NCBI GenBank assembly: GCA_900314335.1
Contig: OMUV01000013.1
Location: 1-32,483 of the forward strand
From: an uncultured Prevotellaceae bacterium
Lineage (GTDB): Bacteria; Bacteroidota; Bacteroidia; Bacteroidales; Bacteroidaceae
Length of the DNA: 32,483 nt
Direction: 5' to 3'
Shown here: one piece after another, positions 17,401-23,420 of the stretch
How the letters are laid out: each line of letters begins with the position of its first letter
Numbering within the stretch: the first letter of the stretch is position 1
The notes under the pieces: generated by a model
What the model saw: the letters and a program-made list of their open reading frames with translations, nothing else
Databases searched by the model: none
What the model was told of the DNA's origin: nothing
Translations under genes and position numbers: made by a program

Positions 17401-18763
17401 CAACACCGTAATCGGTGACAATGTCGGCGAACTGGCTGACGGCTCTCTCATCGACGCTCTTCAGGAGGCCATCAAGGCTGTCAAGCCCTATCCGTCAAGC
17501 ACTGCTACTTTCAAGGCCAACTATACAGCTCTCCAGACTGCTTACGACAACGTGCAGAAGGGTATCAGCAGCATCGAGCCGGGCAAGTGGTACTACATCC
17601 TCAGCAAGACCGCTGACGATGACAGCGCTCCCGCTAACTATTATCCCGCACGCGACAAGGTGGCCGGCACAGCACTCTATGTGCTCAACAACGGCGGCAC
17701 CGGCAGCAAGGGCGGCAAGATAGGCAACTACTACAACAACAACCAGCTCCGCTGGGGTATGGACGACATCAAGGGCATGGCTCAGGATGGCGATCCCGAC
17801 GCTCTGTGGCGCTTCGTTCCCGCTCCCGACAGCGTAGGCAAGGGCGCTTACTTCATCCAGAATATGCACACCGGTTACTATATCGGCAACTGCAACCTGA
17901 AGAACAGCGACTACTATTACTCCGGCAGCCTTGAGCCCGAAATAGCCTTCAACATCGTGTCCACGGGCAAGAGCGAATTCCACCTCGTACCTGTCAACGG
18001 CAACCGCGCAGGCGTACCTATCTCCTTCGGCGACAATGCACGCCAGATCAGAGGCGATGCCGTGGCCGACGGATATGAGAACCGCGCATCGCTGACCTTC
18101 CAGGAATATCCTGTAGAGGAAGGCGAAGTGATGAGCCTCCAGTTCATGGCCAACTCGATGCGGATTATCTCCCTGCCGTTCGCTGTGTCCGACATCACTC
18201 TCAATGAAACCGCCACGGCCTACACCGTTGTGGGCATCAACGAGGATCACACCGCTATCGCTGTCAAGGAGAAGACCTCCTTCGCAGCCGGAGAACCGTT
18301 CATCCTCGTGCTGGGCGACACCACCAAGTATGATCCCAAGAACATCGAGGCTACCGAGATGCTCTTCGAGATACCTACCGAATACATACAGAAGCGCGAC
18401 ACAGTCAACGGTCTCATCAGCACCGGCGAAGGCCTTAAAGTAGGTGCAGGCCGCGGCTATATCTCCGACAATGTGCTCCAGGCTACGACCAAGGATGCCG
18501 GCTTCCGTTCACACGGCGGTTACATCGATCCGGGTCTCATCACCGGCGACGGCGCTGACGCAGACGCATGGATTCCGCTCACGGGCGAAGGCATCCTCAA
18601 CAAGATCAAGACCGCAGCCAAGGACGCTGCTGCCAGCGCTAAGGTAGATGTCTACACCATCGATGGCGTGAGAGTGAAGCACAATGTAGCTCCCGCCGAG
18701 GCCGCCAAGGGTCTGACGAAGGGCGTCTACATCATAGGCAAGAAAAAGGTGACTATCAAATAA
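14438..18763 (+). CDS. Large secreted protein with three discoidin-like domains and two beta-trefoil-like regions
   Basis: The product is 1441 residues. A signal peptide (MKRYFYYLLTPLLALLAGIP, then MSALGQ) starts it. Three F5/8-type-C-like modules lie at about 30-225, 492-642 and 737-911; each has a version of LLDGNQSTYWHSDP, the first and third have ADLQRTD/DLKRTD-type strands and RRNDxYNG, and all end in a YW plus FQL-type strand. Helical FIVAR-like linkers lie near 647-720 and 914-1044. Ricin-type beta-trefoil-like segments lie near 302-449 and 1046-1225. The last 40 residues (DVYTIDGVRV, KGVYIIGKKKV) resemble a type IX sorting tail. No catalytic motif was seen, so a glycan-binding or adhesive surface role is inferred. 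Codons are more uniform than in neighbouring genes, suggesting high expression. The ATG is preferred over a TTG two codons upstream. Confidence 0.85.
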   Translation: MKRYFYYLLTPLLALLAGIPMSALGQSYEIDESTTYISSSQQLSSNCTWKPEKGNDNYLPENNEAFYDKGDYLGTLLDGNQSTYWHSDPININLNTQETWIQVDLQRTDIAAFYLMLQRRNDPYNGSYRHGVFPTNISIYGTNDETLAGDESSKLADWNKLADLSELPTATDDSYEWPYYSTAISNSGNYRYIRISPTKGNNAYWCPSELQLYGATEVTDQHKILYAVVDSIYDAQYKAGISYTVGTEPGFISQADYDAYNNTFADVLNLADNASATDEQLKAGIKTIRDLEASMPSKIIRPAEGYYYIRSSWDVFQNTQKVYKQFMVNDSTNVTWGTANMSDPRQIFYLKPLEDGNYLIKHVYSGRYMSYANGDAVNTADGTYITVADTIGAEQVLQPLFNGTWYIANDKNPLPYHPLGHNNGAGVSGSIVCASVYAAASTWQLIKADSTKYQAMVDSLTRAIDVGAIYDVILPARAALVEIYNPSDKLLTSTSQLSSNCTWQSTYSVDQLLDGDHITHFHSDPNMDYRTTDEYLQADLLDETHNGFVMEYWGRNDVSHPSWHDNVMAFEVKATNTPDDESSWTTITTLDKSFPAEGLNAHYVSPRITASQNYRYWRFYVRKQGTGQAYWNMSEFQLYDKLSPSEGSLYTTNADAKAAGDAIQAALTKAENDIANSTIDGTEAQGLIDAVKSFEAVKKTMENISAEVDKAQTLYDKLFVFGSTGLITTVNTLNDGTNQLSANHTWTSITPDNDNYSFNAAFIEDGYNLLGALIDNDDQTYWHSDPNSDLRYSENFLQIDLKRTDVSSFRLWFMRRNDLYNGVNRHGSMPAEIDIYGTNDDALGTDLTAACSTWNKITNLYNIPSVSNDAKWPYVSEVITPSTPYRYLRVLAANGVYAYWCMSGFQILPGDDSAYDKELSQYYRVDGMKDAADKLAAVIKDVNAKIKANSAVLSDSTALAEAEKAVEDLWQDTTVVYNLLVASQNLVDNTVIGDNVGELADGSLIDALQEAIKAVKPYPSSTATFKANYTALQTAYDNVQKGISSIEPGKWYYILSKTADDDSAPANYYPARDKVAGTALYVLNNGGTGSKGGKIGNYYNNNQLRWGMDDIKGMAQDGDPDALWRFVPAPDSVGKGAYFIQNMHTGYYIGNCNLKNSDYYYSGSLEPEIAFNIVSTGKSEFHLVPVNGNRAGVPISFGDNARQIRGDAVADGYENRASLTFQEYPVEEGEVMSLQFMANSMRIISLPFAVSDITLNETATAYTVVGINEDHTAIAVKEKTSFAAGEPFILVLGDTTKYDPKNIEATEMLFEIPTEYIQKRDTVNGLISTGEGLKVGAGRGYISDNVLQATTKDAGFRSHGGYIDPGLITGDGADADAWIPLTGEGILNKIKTAAKDAAASAKVDVYTIDGVRVKHNVAPAEAAKGLTKGVYIIGKKKVTIK

Positions 18764-18790
18764 CCCGTCACGTTTAATCTGACCTGATAC

Positions 18791-18824
18791 AAGGGGCCGC
18801 GACATTTGCCGCGGCCCCTTTTTT
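18791..18824 (+). terminator. Strong intrinsic terminator after the discoidin protein
   Basis: A perfect 11-bp stem, AAGGGGCCGCG (18791-18801) with CGCGGCCCCTT (18810-18820), runs into six T. Confidence 0.9.
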
Positions 18825-18860
18825 CATCCCTCCGCTGACGTATAAACGGGAAGACAAATA

Positions 18861-19080
18861 CCGACGACCGACGAATAATAAAGATGAGAATATTCCGGCT
18901 GCGGAGCTGATTGATCAGTTGCGGAGCAGAATAATCCGGTGCGGAGCAGAATATTCCGGCGATAAAGCGGAATAATCCGGCGGTGGAGCTGATTGATCAG
19001 TTGCGGAGCAGAATAATCCGGTGCGGAGCAGAATATTCCGGCGATAAAGCGGAATAATCCGGCGGTGGAGCAGAATATTC
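18861..19080. repeat. 20-bp-phased array with an 82-bp tandem duplication
   Basis: GCGGAG begins at 18901, 18921 and 18941, exactly 20 bp apart, and AATATTCCGG or AATAATCCGG closes each unit. A larger unit of 82 bp (18903-18984) is repeated without visible change at 18985-19066. It lies just after the terminator of the discoidin gene. The short minus-strand frame across it is a product of the repetition. Confidence 0.9.
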
Positions 19081-19099
19081 ACCCGTGCTCGCAGCCTAT

Positions 19100-19281
19100 C
19101 AAAGGGCAATTTTCGGCCCTTTGTAAATTACAGAAAATCAGCGCCTCCAGAAGGCCAAAACTACATTTGAGACGTTTTAAACTACCTCAAATGTAGTTTT
19201 CCTCATGTCCTATGTGAGTATCCCAGCATGCGGGACAGTTTTTTGAATGTCGGGAATGACCTTTTTGAAAAACGGGAAAAG
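19100..19281 (+). repeat. Interspersed hairpin element, copy C
   Basis: The most complete copy. Stem 1 is CAAAGGGC/GCCCTTTG (19100-19107 with 19116-19123). Stem 2 is a perfect 15-bp pair (19157-19171 with 19186-19200). Stem 3 is TCCC/GGGA (19221-19235) followed by six T. The conserved tail GGGAATGAC, then GAAAAACGGGAAAAG, ends it. Confidence 0.85.
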
Positions 19282-19346
19282 TGTGAGATTTTCGAATCGC
19301 GAAATTATATCAGCGAAGCCGGTGATTGAGGGCATACTTTTGGGAC

Positions 19347-19631
19347 GCGATAGCTGGGAGGGCCGTTGCCCTCAACGGCCGCCAGCCGCCGCGTAAGGTA
19401 TTGGAAGGAATAATACGCAATGCGCATCTGCGGCTATCGCGAGTCACTTGCATCGCCAAATTACTTCGCGCATTGCCCTTATTGGGCATGCGGCCGCATA
19501 AAGTATAGAAAGGAATAATGCGCATTCGCGCATCTGCGGCTATTCGCGAATTCCTTGCCTCGCAAATTACTTCGCGCTTTACCCATATCGGGCATGCGGC
19601 CGCTGAGGGCAGCGGCCCTCCCAGCTATCGC
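19347..19631. mobile_element. 285-bp MITE-like unit with palindromic inverted ends
   Basis: The left end GCGATAGCTGGGAGGG (19347) is inverted at the right end (to 19631), and each end contains its own hairpin: 19361-19368 with 19373-19380, and 19598-19605 with 19610-19617. The inverted ends are about 34 bp. Inside are two imperfect direct repeats of about 104 bp (19395-19497 and 19500-19603). No transposase frame is present, so if mobile it is non-autonomous. No target duplication was identified. Confidence 0.6.
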
Positions 19632-19710
19632 CGCGCTCATCTATTTTCTTCGCTCTTATCAACCGCCCCGCATATGGAATATGGTAAAAATGCGCACTTC
19701 TGCGACCCCG

Positions 19711-19890
19711 GGAAGGGCGATTTTGGGGCCTTTGTAAATGTCTGAAAAACAGCTCCCGCGGAAGGGCAAAATTACATTTGAGACGTTTTGAACTACCTCA
19801 AATGTAGTTTTACTCAGGTCCTATGTGAGTATCCCAGCATGCGGGACAGTTTTTTGAATGTGGAAAAATGAGTATTCCGGAAATGGGAAT
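19711..19890 (+). repeat. Interspersed hairpin element, copy D
   Basis: The main stem is 19768-19782 with 19797-19811 (one T-G wobble). The small stem at 19832-19846 is followed by T19850-T19855. The upstream part (AAGGGCGATTTT, CCTTTGTAAAT) aligns with copy C. It lies about 180 bases before the promoter of the radical SAM cassette. Confidence 0.82.
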
Positions 19891-20069
19891 ATCCATCGTT
19901 TGCGTGCACAAAGGTAGTGTCGCAAGGCGGCCCCTGACGACCAGAAGGCATTCCCGGAGCCCGTGTAACTACGTAAGAAATCAGCTTCCCGCAGAGGGGG
20001 CAAATCCTGTTGCGAGATAATTCTTTCCCTTCCCATAAAGTTTACCGGACATTAATCAGATTAAATACT

Positions 20070-20077
20070 TATCTTTG
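20070..20077 (+). promoter_or_regulatory. -7 promoter element for the radical SAM cassette
   Basis: TATCTTTG matches TAnnTTTG in a locally AT-rich stretch. A transcript from here would have a leader of about 185 bases before the 468-residue gene, containing the small frame at 20143-20250. No other feature was seen in 19891-20069. Confidence 0.55.
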
Positions 20078-20142
20078 TCGTATCATTTCAGTTGATTGGC
20101 CGCTTCTGCACGGTGCTGCCAAGTTGGCGATCAAGGCGTTTA

Positions 20143-20250
20143 ATGCTCATGACGCATTATGCAGAGAGTCCACACTACTACATGAACGCAGGACAAAGAG
20201 CATACGACAGACTTTCAAAACGAGAATATAGCCGCTATGATTTAGCTTAA
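20143..20250 (+). CDS. Possible small peptide gene at the head of the radical SAM cassette
   Basis: A 35-codon frame (in-frame ATGs also at 20149 and 20182) ends 18 bases before the 468-residue gene and on the same strand. The peptide is rich in Tyr (six) and charged residues, and its second half reads AYDRLSKREYSRYDLA. It has no signal peptide or membrane segment. It lies inside the predicted transcript, where a precursor peptide for a modifying enzyme would be expected. A frame this short can easily occur by chance, so the call is tentative. Confidence 0.3.
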   Translation: MLMTHYAESPHYYMNAGQRAYDRLSKREYSRYDLA

Positions 20251-20268
20251 TACCTAAGAGACAATAAC

Positions 20269-21675
20269 ATGAAGACCTTTAAAGAATATCCCGCGACCCA
20301 CTCCATGGCTACCTCCTGGTATGTTGCCGATGAGGATGGCAATGTAGGTATCATTGATTTTGAGGACAACGGCCCCGTGCCCTGGGAGACAGAACAAACA
20401 ATTATCGAAGACCTGGTTTTCGGCCATGAGGAAGGAGATAAATTCATAAGAGTAAACCTGACAGACGATCAGATTTTCGACCTGCTGCAGGATCCTCACT
20501 CACCTGAGGAAGAGGAATTCTGGTATGATTGTTTTGTGCAGATAGACAAAACCCAGGAGGAGGAATTCCTGCATTTAGCCCATAGCAAGGATATCGACTG
20601 CCATGTCATATCAGAGAAGTTGGGGCTGTATAAGATTGATGCAGGCGATTGCTTCCCCAATGTTAATAAATGGACGATAAAGACGGTTATCAAAGATTCC
20701 TCTTTGGGGAAGATGCTCGGGAAAAATATGATTCTGAGGATCTATCATATGAAGGATTACATGGTTTCCGGGGAGTGGCATAACGACAAGTTGGTATACG
20801 AGCACGAATTCGATTCAGCTCCGTACTTCATTTATGGCCAACCTTACTGGCCAGAGCTGCTGGCGGAAAGGATCAACATTCCGGCCGACCCCGTCAAGAT
20901 AAGCCAGTTTCCTGAGAAGCTTCAGAAACGGATCTATCGTCTTCCCGTGAAATTCAGCGAATGCGAGAAATTCCAAATAGCCGAGTGGGTTCCGTGTTCT
21001 GTTTATACGGAGGAAGAGATAGCCATTGATGGCTGCGTATACAGTCTGCTGCCTTTGAGCGACGGTTCAAAAGCCTACGTCCTGACGAACATCAACGCGA
21101 CCGACTTCTTCAAATATTGTTCGGAGAGAGAGAAGCATCATTGCAAGCAGTGCACTGCCGACGAATGCTATTATTGCGACAATTACAGCACTTTTACAGC
21201 GCGGCCTACCGTTATGATGATAATCTATCCTTTCAGATATAAGGACTACGATAAGCGATACATTACGGATGAGATAACCATGCACAGCATAATCCTCCCG
21301 TATCTTCCGAAAGTGCCATGTCCGCCACCTCATAACCATATATTTTTGAATAGCGATGCCAGGAAAGTGGTCTCACTTAAGGAGCTGCATCGTATCTTCA
21401 AAGACAGCCACCGGTATATGGACGACATGCTCAGGCGCTATCGGCCGAGAGTCATCATAATAGGAGAGGATGCTTACGATGCATTGAGTCAGGTCTATCA
21501 GATGGCTGACCATGTCCTGCTTTCTGATGGGGAGGAATTCCCTTACTATATGGAGAAGGAAGTGGAAGCGCACAGAGGCGAAATCGAAAGGCTGGCACAA
21601 CTTCCTTATCAGGGGAAAGTGTTTCCTCAGATTGCCAACAAAGCCCTTCTTGAGAAGAATCACGACGACGAATGA
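20269..21675 (+). CDS. Unrecognised 468-residue protein with a Cys cluster, partner of the radical SAM gene
   Basis: I do not recognise this family. No signal peptide or membrane segment is visible, and the protein is acidic and rich in Tyr, Asp and Glu. The N-terminal part (YPATHSMATSWYVADEDGNV, DNGPVPW) looks like a compact beta domain. A five-Cys cluster at C284, C292, C295, C300 and C303, with nearby His290-His291, could bind a metal or an iron-sulfur centre. The C-terminal region (about 365-465) is helical. Its stop overlaps the start of the radical SAM gene in ATGA, which implies translational coupling and joint function. Base composition is less GC-rich than the core genes, consistent with horizontal gain. 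It could be a substrate-recognition partner or an auxiliary enzyme. Confidence 0.85.
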   Translation: MKTFKEYPATHSMATSWYVADEDGNVGIIDFEDNGPVPWETEQTIIEDLVFGHEEGDKFIRVNLTDDQIFDLLQDPHSPEEEEFWYDCFVQIDKTQEEEFLHLAHSKDIDCHVISEKLGLYKIDAGDCFPNVNKWTIKTVIKDSSLGKMLGKNMILRIYHMKDYMVSGEWHNDKLVYEHEFDSAPYFIYGQPYWPELLAERINIPADPVKISQFPEKLQKRIYRLPVKFSECEKFQIAEWVPCSVYTEEEIAIDGCVYSLLPLSDGSKAYVLTNINATDFFKYCSEREKHHCKQCTADECYYCDNYSTFTARPTVMMIIYPFRYKDYDKRYITDEITMHSIILPYLPKVPCPPPHNHIFLNSDARKVVSLKELHRIFKDSHRYMDDMLRRYRPRVIIIGEDAYDALSQVYQMADHVLLSDGEEFPYYMEKEVEAHRGEIERLAQLPYQGKVFPQIANKALLEKNHDDE

Positions 21676-22421
21676 TAGAACAACTCTCCATAGACCTGTC
21701 AAACTACTGCTCCAAGGAGTGCCCGTTCTGCTACAACCACAGCCGGCGAAGCGGGAACACATTGTGGACGCCGGATGAGGTGATTCATTTCGCGGGCGAC
21801 TGTATTGCCCACGGCGTCAAGGCTGTCTCGCTCGGAGGCGGAGAGCCTTTTGAATACGATGGCATATTCGAGGTCATCGATGCCCTGTTCCCGCAGTGCT
21901 ACCTCTCGGTGACTTCCAACGGCCTTCCTCTGGAGAATCAGGATGTGTGGCAAAGCCTTCAGAGGCATAAGCCCGACAAGATACACATCACTATCCACAA
22001 TCCCGACCTGAAAGAAGAGACCGCAAGGGTGGAAAGCATCCTACCCAGAATCGCGGCTCTGGACATCAAGCCGGGCGTTAATCTGTTGGTCGGGGCCGAT
22101 AAAACGGAAGCCGCAAGAGATGAATATTCGCGCCTGCGGAAAATTCTGAACAGCGATCAGATTATCCTTGTTCCCCAGCGCTTTTCCAATTCTCCATCGC
22201 CCCGGCAGCTCGCCTCTGTCGCGGGCGGGAAACCGTTTCAGAGCCCTTCCTGCCTGTTAGGATGCAGGAAGCCCGATAAATTCTGCTCTGTGTCGTGGGA
22301 CAAGAGGGTGAACTTCTGTAGTTTCTCGCCCCATAAAGTCGCCCTCCGGTCGCTCGATTTCCGGGGGCTTATGGACGGGTTAAAAGATGTGGTGTGGAGC
22401 AGTTGCGCTCATCGCGCCTGA
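21672..22421 (+). CDS. Small radical SAM protein with extra C-terminal cysteines
   Basis: The product is 249 residues. CSKECPFC gives the radical SAM cluster motif CxxxCxxC (C13, C17, C20), and LGGGEP (54-59) is the GGE-type SAM-binding motif. Strands such as YLSVTSNG and KIHITIHN fit the partial TIM barrel. Beyond the core, C194, C198, C205 and C216 resemble a reduced auxiliary-cluster (SPASM/twitch-like) region, but the spacing does not match a full SPASM domain as I know it. It therefore probably cleaves SAM reductively to modify a peptide, protein or small molecule. It starts inside the stop of the 468-residue gene. No transporter, protease or other maturation gene follows, so its product probably acts inside the cell. 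Confidence 0.88.
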   Translation: MIEQLSIDLSNYCSKECPFCYNHSRRSGNTLWTPDEVIHFAGDCIAHGVKAVSLGGGEPFEYDGIFEVIDALFPQCYLSVTSNGLPLENQDVWQSLQRHKPDKIHITIHNPDLKEETARVESILPRIAALDIKPGVNLLVGADKTEAARDEYSRLRKILNSDQIILVPQRFSNSPSPRQLASVAGGKPFQSPSCLLGCRKPDKFCSVSWDKRVNFCSFSPHKVALRSLDFRGLMDGLKDVVWSSCAHRA

Positions 22422-22568
22422 AGCGGATAATGGCTAAACGGGATTGCGCAGAGGCTTAGCCGGCCTTCCCGCCAGCGTAAGGCCGCCGGGGAAACAGCGC
22501 GGCGGCAGAATAGTCCGCGCTGCGGGCAATGATACAACGGCAGGCCGCTGCCCGAAGCAACAGACAGC

Positions 22569-22606
22569 TCCGCCGCTGTGCCGCGAGGAGGCGACGCAGC
22601 GGCGGA
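22569..22606 (-). terminator. Hairpin downstream of the beta-barrel gene
   Basis: TCCGCCGCTG (22569-22578) pairs perfectly with CAGCGGCGGA (22597-22606). On the minus strand it lies just past the stop at 22623, though the following T-content is low. The rest of 22422-22622 is GC-rich with no gene. Confidence 0.5.
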
Positions 22607-22622
22607 ACAGTGTAACGGCGGC

Positions 22623-23102
22623 TCAGAAGTAATAGCCCAGGCCGATGCTCAGGCCGACGGTCGAGTCATCGCTGAAATTGTTGGTGCTTATCTTATAATA
22701 AACGGAGGGCTCGACGGCCAGGTAGTGGTTGAGGTAGAACGCGTAGCCTATCTCGATGGGCACCATGAGGTCGTTGTTGCTCTTGGTGTGGTGCACATAC
22801 TCCGCGCCGGCGCCGAGGAAGATGCCGTTCTGCGTGAAGTAGAAGCGTCCGCCCACGCCCGCGTTGAGGTCATCGGTGTGGCGTGTGTGGGTGTAGCCGA
22901 AGTCACCGTAGATCATGAGTCCGTCGGTCACAAAGAGGCCGGCCTTGCTGTTGAGCCCGAAGCGAAGGTGCTCGCTCGAGTTGTACTGGAGGTTGAGGCC
23001 GGAGACGGAGGCTCCGACATACTTGGTGCCGGCCTCAAACTGGGCCTGCGCTGTGCCAGCCATGGCCAGCAGCATGACTAAGGATAAGATAAGTTTCTTC
23101 AT
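22623..23102 (-). CDS. Small outer-membrane beta-barrel protein
   Basis: The product is 159 residues. A signal peptide (MKKLILSLVMLLAMAGTAQA) is followed by alternating amphipathic strands such as LRFGLNSKAGLFV, GLMIYGDFGYTH, GVGGRFYF, GIFLGAGAEYVHH and LMVPIEIGYAFYL. It ends in GLGYYF with a C-terminal Phe, as outer-membrane barrels do for assembly. The length suits an eight-stranded OmpW/OmpX-like barrel. The ligand or function is unknown. It starts four bases after the stop of the small membrane protein upstream and is probably read from the same promoter. Confidence 0.88.
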   Translation of the reverse strand: MKKLILSLVMLLAMAGTAQAQFEAGTKYVGASVSGLNLQYNSSEHLRFGLNSKAGLFVTDGLMIYGDFGYTHTRHTDDLNAGVGGRFYFTQNGIFLGAGAEYVHHTKSNNDLMVPIEIGYAFYLNHYLAVEPSVYYKISTNNFSDDSTVGLSIGLGYYF

Positions 23103-23106
23103 GTGT

Positions 23107-23328
23107 CTATTTTGTTAGTTGATTGTCATTTTTCCGGCTGCGTGTGCGGTGCTCGTGACGATAGTTTACCACGAACACGACGACGATCAGCGCCACGGCC
23201 ACGAAGGCGACGGTGATATTGCGCGGCGTGAAGCCCGCGTGGCGCACGCCAAACTCATAAGCGAAAAAGGCTATCGCATAAAGGCTCAACAAGGCAGTGA
23301 GCCACACGCTGACAGGGGGTCGTCTCAT
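23107..23328 (-). CDS. Small two-helix membrane protein
   Basis: The product is 73 residues from MRRPPVSVW. Two hydrophobic helices (about 8-27 and 40-58) are joined by VRHAGFTPRN, and the tail is strongly basic and polar (NYRHEHRTRSRKNDN), so both ends are probably cytoplasmic. I do not recognise a family. The start at 23328 is chosen because the longer frame runs back across the -7 element. It is four bases from the barrel gene, so the pair is likely one transcript. Confidence 0.55.
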   Translation of the reverse strand: MRRPPVSVWLTALLSLYAIAFFAYEFGVRHAGFTPRNITVAFVAVALIVVVFVVNYRHEHRTRSRKNDNQLTK

Positions 23329-23351
23329 CGATTGTCTCGTTACTATGAGAG

Positions 23352-23359
23352 CAAATTTA
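23352..23359 (-). promoter_or_regulatory. -7 promoter element for the small membrane protein and barrel genes
   Basis: The minus strand reads TAAATTTG, 23 bases before the start at 23328. It is divergent from the promoter at 23392-23399. Confidence 0.55.
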
Positions 23360-23391
23360 GAAAAAAGTTTCCATGGAGAAGGGAAAAACCG

Positions 23392-23399
23392 TAATTTTG
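23392..23399 (+). promoter_or_regulatory. -7 promoter element for the glycosyl hydrolase gene
   Basis: TAATTTTG matches TAnnTTTG, 21 bases before the ATG, with GTTTCC about 20 bases further upstream. Confidence 0.55.
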
Positions 23400-23420
23400 T
23401 GTCCATAAATTATCAAGTAG

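Noticed and set aside
18915-19109. Small Pro/Tyr/Ser-rich minus-strand frame
   Set aside because: It is a translation of the 82-bp tandem duplication; the peptide repeats only because the DNA does.
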